NCBI GenBank assembly: GCA_905221605.1
Contig: CAJNDS010002377.1
Span: 1-25,000, forward strand
DNA from: Symbiodinium natans
Lineage: Eukaryota; Sar; Dinophyceae; Suessiales; Symbiodiniaceae
Length of the DNA stretch: 25,000 nucleotides
Reading direction: 5' to 3'
The notes under the pieces were generated by a model. It made no database searches. It was not told the origin of the DNA and was given only the letters and a program-made list of their open reading frames with translations. Below, piece by piece: positions 23,601 to 25,000 of this stretch. The position numbers were made by a program, and so were the translations under genes. Each line of letters begins with the position of its first letter. Positions within the stretch are counted from its first letter, which is position 1.

Positions 23601-25000
23601 GAAACAGAATAAAGCAATACAACATTAAAGCAACACTGAAACACATAAATCATGCTCCAATCCAAACGCCCCAGTCTCTGGCAGCTCAACAATGGACCGC
23701 TCGTGGCCGGAAGGATCCTTCGCTCGGAAAAGCTTTGACAAAGAAGGCTCAGCCCCGGATGTGTTGCTTATATGTCTGACAGAAACCTGGTGATGAGAGT
23801 TGGGATCCTCATGCCAATCCCGGAACCCCACGTGTTGCTTAAGAAGCTCCTTGGTCTTGAGATGCTTGGTCCGGCGCAGTAAAATGCTCTCCAAGATGAA
23901 CCGGAGCCGCTTGATTCCCTGAGCATTCGCAGCTTTGGCCGGCCTCTCAATCATCCGCATCCACCAGTCCCGTTGGTGGAATGGCTCTACTCGCAAGAGC
24001 GCGATGAAACTGTAGAGATCTTTGAAGCCGTTGACAATCGGGGTCCCTGTCAAGCACCAGCGAACTGCCGCGGAGACTTGAGAGCAAGCTTTGAACAGCT
24101 GGGTGTTGCTGTTGCGGATCTCATGTGCCTCGTCCAGGACCACTCGGTGCCTCAGCTCTCTCGTAGATCTTACGGACTTCGGCCGTGGGCAGGGTTTTGC
24201 GACAGTCGAGCTAGGGGTAGGGAACTTTGTGTTTTTTTTTAAAACTGCGAGTGCAAAAGGCACTTTGGCCTCTTGCCACCACTTGTGTCGAAAAAGCCAC
24301 CTGTCTGCATCTGATCTTTGGAAATGGGGGTAATGGGATCGGATCATGAATGCGAGGACCCCTGTTTCCCTCCCTTCAAACAAAAGGGGACGACAAATTC
24401 GAACTAAATAAGCACAACACATAGAATCAGCTAGGTTCCTACATCAAACAACCTTCTGGCTTCATACCGCTCTGAAACTCAGTTGGGTAGGATCCCTGTA
24501 CTCAAAAACCTTGACGCCTTCGCCTTAAGACATGCTCATGTCCGCCAGATGTTGGGTTTGGGGGTGTAGCTTTGAGGATCTGGACTACAGTGCGCCCCCG
24601 TAAGCCCTAAATTCCTTAAACTCCCTCGAGGCGCCATTCACAGCTGCGGAAGACTTCAGAGTTCAACTCAAAGGTCTTCGAAGTGGTGAGGGTGACGTCG
24701 CAGCCCTTCAAAGACTCGGCCGCCATCCTGGGCTCTTCTGCTTGGGAGGCCCTTTTTGTCAAGACTGTTGTGTTTTTCGGGTGCTCTTCTTTTGTAAGGA
24801 ACTGTGCACAGTTGAAATCTGGAGAACTTGCGAAAAGTTCACAGCTTTTTCAAGAACGGCCTTGCGTCTCCTTGCCATGGAAGGTGTTGACGGAGAGGCT
24901 GGGGGCAAAGGACTGCAGGTGAGACTTCCACACGGACAGGACGGAGAGGGGACACACGATTAAGGTGCGGCCGAGATGTTCCGATAAGAGGAGTGCGGTG
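4122..25000 (-). CDS. SNF2-family ATPase with embedded RING finger (RAD5/RAD16/HLTF-like), multi-exon, 5' partial
   Basis: Sixteen exons (listed separately) join into one open frame of about 510 codons with matching phase at every junction. In order they give: the segment after the Walker A loop (LIVCPLSVL), TLTTS, DEAH box (VVLDEAHEIRN), CLTGTPIVNG, LLRRTK, IPLSEEE, LRQLCC, a RING-H2 finger, PSSK, VVFSQF, TGDGEMS, the C-AGVGI motif V, LLDPWW and the motif VI DRVHRMGQ. A RING between the two helicase lobes is the known layout of RAD5, RAD16, HLTF and SHPRH, which remodel chromatin or ubiquitinate PCNA in damage tolerance; the nuclear repair role here is inferred from that. The start codon and Walker A lie beyond the right edge; C-terminal exons below 4.1 kb are uncertain. 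Donors read GT, GC or GA and 12 of 15 acceptors are AG followed by G, as reported for dinoflagellates. Motif V (CAGVGI) and TLTTS (usually VLTTY) are somewhat divergent. Confidence 0.85.
4209..5255 (-). other. intron 15 of the SNF2 gene
   Basis: Between LLDPWW and the motif VI exon. It holds telomere-like words, a 10-bp tandem repeat and open frames on both strands at 4359-4781 that match no family I know. Confidence 0.65.
4225..4254. repeat. three 10-bp tandem repeats (ggaactctgt)
   Basis: Two perfect copies and one with a single change, just upstream of the exon 16 acceptor on the transcript strand. Confidence 0.85.
5256..5360 (-). CDS. SNF2 gene exon 15: motif V and LLDPWW
   Basis: It encodes SVRVILCSIRCAGVGITLSR and ADTVVLLDPWW. 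Motif V normally reads LLS-KAGG-GLNL, so CAGVGI is a divergence at the second Gly and Asn. Acceptor TTTTGCAG|A; donor probably GA (TG|GAGCCT). Confidence 0.85.
5880..5946 (-). CDS. SNF2 gene exon 14
   Basis: It encodes GEMSATERTEKIEAFRTDEP, the Gs-s--eR---I--F segment. Acceptor GGCAG|G, donor AG|GTGCAA. Confidence 0.8.
5947..6862 (-). other. intron 13 of the SNF2 gene
   Basis: Between TGDG and EMSATER codons. It is rich in CCCTAAA variants and has a C10 run at 6147-6156 and inverted GGGTTT/AAACCC words around 6410-6720. Confidence 0.65.
6798..6831. repeat. degenerate telomere-like heptads in intron 13
   Basis: CTAAACCCTAGG then CCCTAGACCCTAAACCCTAA; imperfect CCCTAAA units downstream of exon 13. 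Confidence 0.8.
6863..6933 (-). CDS. SNF2 gene exon 13
   Basis: It encodes FVQVLKRLESLLKTEKYVLL then TGDG, matching the LdllE..L......LdG stretch after VFSQF. Acceptor CTGAG|G, donor G|GTTGCA. Confidence 0.8.
7421..7503 (-). CDS. SNF2 gene exon 12: PSSK...VVFSQ
   Basis: It encodes VPPSSKLNWAAQFL and HKIVVFSQ, the start of the helicase C lobe. Acceptor CCCCAG|G; donor CA|GCTTCC (GC). Joining to exon 13 restores FSQF, as in the family. Confidence 0.85.
7961..8214. repeat. minisatellite, about 26-bp unit
   Basis: About ten imperfect copies of a unit like ctctggggttgggcactcca with variable spacers. The open frames over it are repeat artefacts. Confidence 0.85.
8231..8286. repeat. short tandem repeat, about 19-bp unit
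   Basis: Three copies of a unit like ggcgaggagaagagttcc, directly after the larger minisatellite. Confidence 0.8.
8558..8580. repeat. telomere-like heptads (CCCTAAA)3
   Basis: Three perfect CCCTAAA units, immediately followed by a CT microsatellite. Confidence 0.9.
8584..8626. repeat. (CT)n microsatellite
   Basis: About 21 uninterrupted CT dinucleotides. Confidence 0.95.
8791..9104 (-). CDS. unassigned open frame beside the 3' LTR
   Basis: A frame of about 100 codons ends at 8791 and runs into the LTR. It is rich in Trp and aromatic residues (e.g. WREEGRLHVKWLDVQEGW, WLGWLRF) and has composition unlike the heptad-rich intron. I do not recognise a family. It could be a remnant exon or part of another mobile element cut by the insertion. 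Exons 11 and 12 join without it. Confidence 0.25.
9100..9104. repeat. target-site duplication, left copy (CTTCA)
   Basis: CTTCA immediately left of the left LTR matches the five bases right of the other LTR. Five bp is typical for Copia integrases. Confidence 0.85.
9105..9281 (-). repeat. 3' LTR of the Copia element
   Basis: 177 bp, 176 identical to the 5' LTR. Near-identity indicates a recent insertion, since LTRs are identical at integration. Confidence 0.95.
9282..9289 (-). promoter_or_regulatory. polypurine tract
   Basis: AAGACGGG on the element strand abuts the 3' LTR, where plus-strand priming occurs. It is short and has one pyrimidine. Confidence 0.6.
9460..10373 (-). CDS. Copia RT connection and RNase H, displaced in frame
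   Basis: It continues the polyprotein after the duplication at 10360-10373. It holds the Copia connection motif (SLRSVVGSLAWVARYSRPDL) and an RNase H with the four acidic residues: FSDASF (Asp 10057-10059), QAETYG (Glu 9898-9900), SDCRSL and WTDTATQVADALTK. RNase H removes the RNA template during cDNA synthesis. The C-terminus is Lys-rich and stops at 9460, about 180 nt before the 3' LTR. The nominal start at 10401 is GTG in a frame upstream of the break and is not a real start. Confidence 0.85.
10360..10373 (-). repeat. 7-bp tandem duplication that breaks the pol frame
   Basis: GGATAAC occurs twice in tandem on the element strand. With one copy the RT frame would run into the RNase H frame; the second copy creates a TAA stop and a +1 shift. 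Confidence 0.85.
10361..16069 (-). CDS. pol: Copia Pol: CX5R domain, integrase, 2OG-Fe(II) oxygenase-like domain, reverse transcriptase
   Basis: About 1,900 codons; numbering starts at 16039 (TTG, not a true start). Order: an N-terminal domain with C127-TAARH-R133; a Leu-rich coiled coil about 260-290; an unrecognised region about 330-760; integrase with zinc-binding H803, H808, C836, C839 and catalytic D867, D911, E946; a GDFVVYRR integrase C-terminal segment; an acidic Ser-rich linker; an oxygenase-like domain about 1270-1430 with H1352-x-D1354, H1413 and R1422; reverse transcriptase with D1748 and VDD (D1838, D1839). Integrase inserts the cDNA and RT makes it. The D867-D911 spacing (43) is about 20 shorter than usual. 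The frame ends at 10361 because of a 7-bp duplication; RNase H follows in another frame. Confidence 0.88.
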   Translation of the reverse strand, partial: VPIFCPTPRVLIHLRIWLRAGRLVIARLHDCFYWLRGASQWKAYADGHKQYDSEAKRAALELVRSVFGPQVPSNGSCFVCDLAAVSDPAPITNHIGKSPAILDRVAHAPALVNALAGLRTWVAKSTRPSSMYILFICTAARHRSVAACELTTAILDAECNFEIVHAGRDDSWASMRSCFGRWESTNPPAAVAKVMKDMRRSIAYTHVSWDEPTLRGSGWYGPWRRAVPSQEVVDLEQETPRPSQRHPGAYSGTDRVREAPTGSGASGRDLSSQEAALQAENARLRVELLAAENDRLRSELQSLQGGRDPIPRRGEPTELRSDADVRGRAAARTEARTRETLQRSRTPRILPAEPSVPPPLWKRIPRTSGAIADDWRHDITHEVGPWLDRGILAELLDTLGSRISSKFLRCKQELWCGPSDELQTAENFRQNIRVVLYDVRKGMDMKQLPRFVAVPREMHPLSWSEVAFTKRGRTWTSREGDAGSTEIDSGADFVLVVQHPTYHSSLAYEKEKQAYTAIMNPTQRNSYRSGVRTVCMMDRCTAMVAGIPSYSPDSDPATTLILIHDNQEFPLCPGISQMSPKDYKITRLVHEINEHRPGLIVYKALEPDSKIIMDLLCESDASGVTVCVLSPMSMMPYCGVYTHECEGDADMVCVGPLARTIGKDICVWFEGDGYTPKAYQDTNQHKFVDLLKTIADEAYLEMMSSAMVAATGGDLDDVPDYEPDTPEGSDVEIAGGVGDLEGVSSGGVEEAQVREEQERLVEQAMKPPMTPEERERAWLESLPLPGVPKNEQERRALWRKLPQKVRVAIRRLHRQFNHPAPRTLEAILKAGGASKEFVQAAKLVRCDTCIKTSGKPRGHPVGSGTKEYQVGDALGVDILEVVDSDKQRFQCMNMVDIASGFQQLEVLRPVSKEPPKVLMADRGTHNRELLSKWAAEKGIDLKYAPTEAPWQLGKVERHGGLAKAIVRKVIHETPVRGITEVRRAAQEVVAIKNAMVNSGGYSPQQWITGRNPTEPGALTHEDGWADLGALEARHSKDSEFAQRHQMRMNAKRAMIHLDCSRRVRKALTRNAVAIREDYLPGDFVVYRRDMQTGGTKWSSVARVIGKENSESVWVVHAGIPILCSAHSLRPASEEEVMSHCMLKGTPILPESLTEGPRGKQGFIDAREPLEVSEQQQNSPEAGSSEDPRKPKPSRQPPDSPEAGSTQDPKKRKIVVKQAEDAPIGASSSSSSSSSSDSEDDAKIAIDKTGEDNEAFAVEEIAMSQAEQMAKEALDRGDFRPGTCLEILRATKMKQRKGEREATKSGRSYSLGAYAHGPFAGLTNATMEQVWFVRYVNEYLKAKGATEGWSSFVVNFNTEASLHKDSNNLPGSMNQLTSLGPFTGGELWVRDSSARGKHAEYEGRAGRLLESRHKIVAFGPDQPHATMPFEGERWSISTYASRGYASLDKEQRKALKSLGFHTEPLEALMKDTGYLSYRNGVEIEENSDVAEEMSPSSWEQAINEATSHDGSEDYWQVMKGHFIRVHKKPREMLYTPDESDFPGSIDEISYSRSTYKTFADGTEQTVEDEWGMIREADSKDSREWTGFTCFKQKLFGSADLSSLPDAPVSDAGYIAFMTERFAKTAIAEEAAQGKKPKKLDIRDVDERTRDGILGARGDEWKKYQTWNAAVPIQGELLGKLLQEGHKPVPSQWVDVDKHEHLKGTEAYTPKFRSRLVSCGNFEDVDKSQLRCDSPTAEAETHCMIASYAACHRLRLYCGDVSSAYFQSEPLERVILMKQPRGGLPGVDPEAMLLCRLPVYGTMDAGRGFFVRLSKAARQEGLKMSKIGPGLYYVPGTDGIPAVMLGTHVDDLLWAHTDEGKKLMDRVLSHFELGKIEEGEFRYCGRRFRQDSEYNVSIDTEDNG
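15924..17390 (-). CDS. Copia protease region (retropepsin-like)
   Basis: The frame is open from 17390, overlapping gag by 124 nt in the -1 direction, so it is probably expressed by frameshift or was once fused. An aspartic-protease-like motif AVLDEGANSSVAG (Asp codon 16875-16877) occupies the place of the usual D-T/S-G-A, with Glu replacing Thr/Ser. The upstream linker is Gln/Asp-rich; the downstream half is a low-complexity Ser/Asp-rich spacer. The apparent first codon at 17210 is TTG, so it should not be read as a real start. The frame overlaps the next by 146 nt in the +1 direction. Confidence 0.7.
   Translation of the reverse strand, partial: DATRRSKAQRETTGKSIASATSQSFDLVSNIYQDITNETQLSTAQVLRVLDDLRTQVENELVAQDCAGEVPSIKVGTLHAIVQDSVLAAVVEEERPQPPTTTQIPDMPSRARAFPGHSMSAAAGSERRRTTMSDMDEDSLSGYMAVLQDDEVALTLPEVDLMSSPDIYAVLDEGANSSVAGGVWMRNTEQKLHRLGFEALWMSSEAKTFNGLDSTTSTLGTRRIPFSILLFDLDRSGKGKTYEGDEPELSGRNLVSGLLDVHVLPESNNAPLLLSQFAQCRLGLVKNMRDFTCTILRDNIEMHVPLARAKGSNLLCINLSTGLKHRSVLPKGVRKLSTASANGPIVLPRNKKARSHEKQDDRNEPCNERPQDDSPTLEGRLKGGELGFTDGPVNSDPASLVSSDKPSSSGNLLDVSSDRLHTAATSTTFPGEAETSGGSLSSDFLPDAASLDTSANMAASRPAGNRTTARLFLLAPWGIAVEGVCRWP
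17267..19597 (-). CDS. gag: Copia Gag protein with CCHC zinc knuckle
   Basis: About 776 residues from the ATG at 19597; the frame stays open 21 codons upstream without another ATG. Gag packages the element RNA into virus-like particles. The N-terminal third is charged and Lys-rich, followed by a likely capsid-like helical region, a GKG-rich basic tract near 18655-18745, and an acidic stretch. A zinc knuckle C-x2-C-x4-H-x6-C (18152-18199) has two residues more than the usual H-x4-C. The C-terminus adds two Cys clusters (CRVC...CRDCG and CSHEH...CKDCG), resembling paired zinc ribbons not usual in Copia Gag. It overlaps the protease frame by 124 nt. Confidence 0.85.
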   Translation of the reverse strand: MTVAGLRYRQKVYDAAPTVTKNGSFIYGGSPEDYHEWEFRTQLRIAAQEQRSRKVRKKKKDESFTTSSKPKTGKKERTPKGASSERGSEHGPRSEGSFDGMEGFIHEDADERGRDQDGDSEEDDDGRMETVLKVLEGLRGDAFQKAKDLGIAKLGEKNGLQVLIDEIKRMVFPLGTQEAQALFRSGQDKFGPLARQQTESVVSYVGRRRRWWLLMQQLDPRISLSDSLRAELLLELSGLTRDQQLMIKACAGGIDTFEGYAKIMIEHHGLIHLRSQRILGSQDSWPKGKGKDQGKGTTKGFPKGKGFGKGFGSSSASPGWKAYVAEIPGSMPENVMYTHEEEEEHWGYVTSAHEEQYEAESWYDDEASHAMVSQSSEMEQVEEVSDEDVATALNVMESCDHEAHMDTTAEAIQLQLAANMIMGKAGGKGKKGSGKSKGQKGFPVVKSSLTIEERKKRLQEIKSRSKCLKCGQVGHWSGDPQCPKGRGAPKVPPKQAFIATLSDSSDDDEDCLVISDGGQGTPHAMMAYKAGATPKSSAAPRLSPSQVRDLCSQVVPPGGNQRFKFGQHTGLSFEEVTWKYPGYAVWGFKEKKPSLYLAAYLDWVRNYYEIDEDTVEVTRREIPLDRMGPSQASGPSGQGAQVSAPASSSHYTAKKKPPNPPLPVKCRVCKDVSTRGTNAYVTVRTCRDCGHVEKIKKTQPEKKDITQCSHEHTSGLGSSRSTMRVFCKDCGNFIDEMPREEAKRRERRQVRASHQLRRSRLIWYLTSTKTSQMRPS
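19598..19853 (-). other. 5' untranslated leader of the Copia element
   Basis: 256 bp between the 5' LTR and the gag ATG. It starts with the primer-binding site. No other feature seen. Confidence 0.6.
19841..19852 (-). promoter_or_regulatory. primer-binding site, initiator tRNA-Met type
   Basis: One base inside the 5' LTR the element strand reads TGGTAGCGGAGC, complementary to a tRNA 3' end GCTCCGCTACCA. Eukaryotic initiator tRNA-Met ends in a close sequence (CTCTGCTACCA in animals) with the A1-U72 pair preserved here. Plant Copia elements use the related TGGTATCAGAGC. Confidence 0.8.
19854..20030 (-). repeat. 5' LTR of the Copia element
   Basis: 177 bp, identical to the left LTR except at 19934 (G here, A at 9185 there). 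On the element strand it begins TGAGAATACC and ends TTCAAA, so the usual terminal CA is followed by AA. Confidence 0.95.
20031..20035. repeat. target-site duplication, right copy (CTTCA)
   Basis: CTTCA immediately right of the right LTR, pairing with 9100-9104. Confidence 0.85.
20198..20229. repeat. telomere-like heptads (TTTAGGG)4
   Basis: Four perfect TTTAGGG units on the + strand, opposite to most other blocks in the window, inside intron 11. Confidence 0.9.
20317..20382 (-). CDS. SNF2 gene exon 11
   Basis: It encodes DLLQISEADLEEGLDPRRLN, the linker between RING and helicase C lobe. Acceptor GCCAG|G, donor CCG|GTGTCT, phase 0 at both ends. It is the last exon before the 12.8-kb intron with the retrotransposon. 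Confidence 0.7.
20638..20677 (-). CDS. SNF2 gene exon 10: last RING pair (CPLC)
   Basis: A 40-nt micro-exon encoding HRTCPLCTSEARK, RING ligands 7 and 8. Acceptor CTGCAG|G; donor probably GA (AAAG|GAGGCG). This exon and its upstream intron recur, damaged, at 1871-2018. Confidence 0.8.
20642..20779 (-). repeat. parent copy of the dispersed exon 10/intron 9 repeat
   Basis: Matches 1871-2018 in the same orientation, about 18.8 kb away, covering exon 10 and most of intron 9. Confidence 0.75.
20820..20867 (-). CDS. SNF2 gene exon 9: RING ligands C-x-H-x2-H-x2-C
   Basis: A 48-nt micro-exon encoding CFHFFHTSCMRSWLEE, giving RING-H2 ligands 3 to 6 and the usual Trp. Acceptor CTCAG|G, donor GA|GTCACC. 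Confidence 0.8.
21262..21319 (-). CDS. SNF2 gene exon 8: first RING cysteine pair (CSIC)
   Basis: It encodes GATCSICLDPLLAEKISTTR, the start of a RING finger (zinc ligands C1 and C2). Acceptor AGCAG|G, donor CCAG|GCACGG (GC). The 13 residues between C2 and C3 fall within the RING range. Confidence 0.8.
21938..21982. repeat. telomere-like heptads next to a C19G5 tract
   Basis: Nearly three CCCTAAA units run into a run of 19 C followed by 5 G, just left of exon 7. Confidence 0.9.
21987..22051 (-). CDS. SNF2 gene exon 7 (65 nt)
   Basis: GC-rich exon encoding ALSGLSAAQQTRVAREVVEA. Phase-compatible with exons 6 and 8 (acceptor CTCAG|G, donor G|GCATCC). It lies beside a C19G5 homopolymer. It has no named motif; support is frame and context. 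Confidence 0.65.
22693..22792 (-). CDS. SNF2 gene exon 6: LRQLCC motif
   Basis: It encodes NPLVLLLQLRQLCCACDLL, the RAD5/HLTF signature LLRLRQ-CCHP-LL that precedes the RING. Donor AG|GTTTGAG runs into G-rich telomere-like sequence. Acceptor CTAAAAG|AG. Confidence 0.8.
22962..22996 (-). CDS. SNF2 gene exon 5 (35-nt micro-exon)
   Basis: It encodes KLLSKEGAEAL, a charged helix linking exon 4 to the LRQLCC exon. Acceptor GTAAG|G sits just downstream of a (GGGTTTA)3 run on the transcript strand; donor G|GTCGAA. No conserved motif of its own: assignment rests on phase and position. Confidence 0.6.
23012..23032. repeat. telomere-like heptads at the 3' end of intron 4
   Basis: On the transcript strand (GGGTTTA)3 ends 15 bases before the exon 5 acceptor. 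Confidence 0.85.
23375..23457 (-). CDS. SNF2 gene exon 4: IPLSEEE segment
   Basis: It encodes EKQAFVQRIPLSEEERALY, matching the conserved LP-K...LS-EE-Y stretch that closes the SNF2 N lobe. Acceptor CCCAG|G, donor AA|GCTTTG (GC type). The spacing to IVELP in exon 3 fits the family only when these sites are used. Confidence 0.8.
23518..23550. repeat. C14A19 homopolymer junction
   Basis: Fourteen C followed by nineteen A in intron 3. The adjoining DNA to 23640 is A-rich. Confidence 0.9.
23679..24150 (-). CDS. SNF2 gene exon 3: DEAH box, TGTP, LLRRTK
   Basis: This is the longest exon, 157 codons. It contains the Walker B/DEAH motif (VVLDEAHEIRN), motif III (RWCLTGTPIVNGFKDLYSF), LLRVEPF, the RAD5-type WW...IE.P run, LLRRTK and IVELP. 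The acceptor is CTGAG|G. The likely donor is GA (CCA|GAGACT). The stretch between LLRRTK and IVELP is about 35 residues longer than usual and could hide a small intron, though it stays open. Confidence 0.85.
24635..24737 (-). CDS. SNF2 gene exon 2: TLTT motif
   Basis: Acceptor GCAG|AAGAG, donor TG|GCGCCT. It encodes SLKGCDVTLTTSKTF and ends in CEW, matching the DVVLTTY...W stretch before the DEAH box. The phase with exon 3 completes the Trp codon, giving W-H-R-VVLDEAH. Confidence 0.8.
24876..25000 (-). CDS. SNF2 gene exon 1 of window (partial): motif Ia region
   Basis: Open to the right edge. It encodes TALLLSEHLG followed by RTLIVCPLSVLSVW, the conserved segment just after the SNF2 Walker A loop. 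The likely donor is GC (CATG|GCAAGG); the exon ends in phase 1. The GKT motif itself should lie a few codons beyond the window. Confidence 0.8.

Overview
The window reads as nuclear DNA of a dinoflagellate, probably Symbiodiniaceae or a relative. Four signs point there: a gene cut into many short exons whose introns open with GC or GA as often as GT; intron ends that are usually AG followed by an exonic G; scattered TTTAGGG/CCCTAAA heptads; and a very large Copia-type retrotransposon of a style I associate with dinoflagellates. The species is inference.

The main host feature is one gene on the minus strand, from the right edge (its 5' part lies outside) down to about 4.1 kb. Sixteen short exons can be chained in one unbroken frame with matching phases at all 15 junctions. 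They encode a SNF2-family ATPase of the RAD5/RAD16/HLTF layout: SNF2 N-terminal lobe (DEAH box, TGTP motif), an inserted RING-H2 finger split over three micro-exons (CSIC / CxHxxHxxC / CPLC), then the helicase C-terminal lobe (FSQ, GDGEMS, LLDPWW, DRVHRMGQ). Such proteins act in post-replication repair and chromatin remodelling.

Intron 11 (7504-20316, 12.8 kb) holds a complete 10.9-kb LTR retrotransposon in the same orientation (9105-20030). It has 177-bp LTRs differing at one base, a 5-bp target duplication (CTTCA), a primer-binding site matching a eukaryotic initiator tRNA-Met 3' end, and a short purine tract. Its frames encode Gag with a CCHC knuckle and two C-terminal Cys clusters, a protease with a DEGA active-site motif, a very long integrase/reverse transcriptase polyprotein and RNase H. 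The polyprotein carries two segments unusual for Copia: an N-terminal CX5R domain resembling the RapZ C-terminal motif, and, between integrase and reverse transcriptase, a fold with the full HxD...H...R signature of 2-oxoglutarate/Fe(II) oxygenases. A 7-bp tandem duplication now separates reverse transcriptase from RNase H, although the LTRs are nearly identical.

The rest is intronic or intergenic: degenerate telomere-like heptads, minisatellites at 7961-8286, a CT microsatellite, long C tracts, AT-rich low-complexity DNA (840-1040, 1490-1700), a decayed LINE endonuclease fragment (about 1146-1360), and at 1871-2018 a diverged copy of the RING micro-exon plus its intron, in which one zinc-binding cysteine has become arginine.
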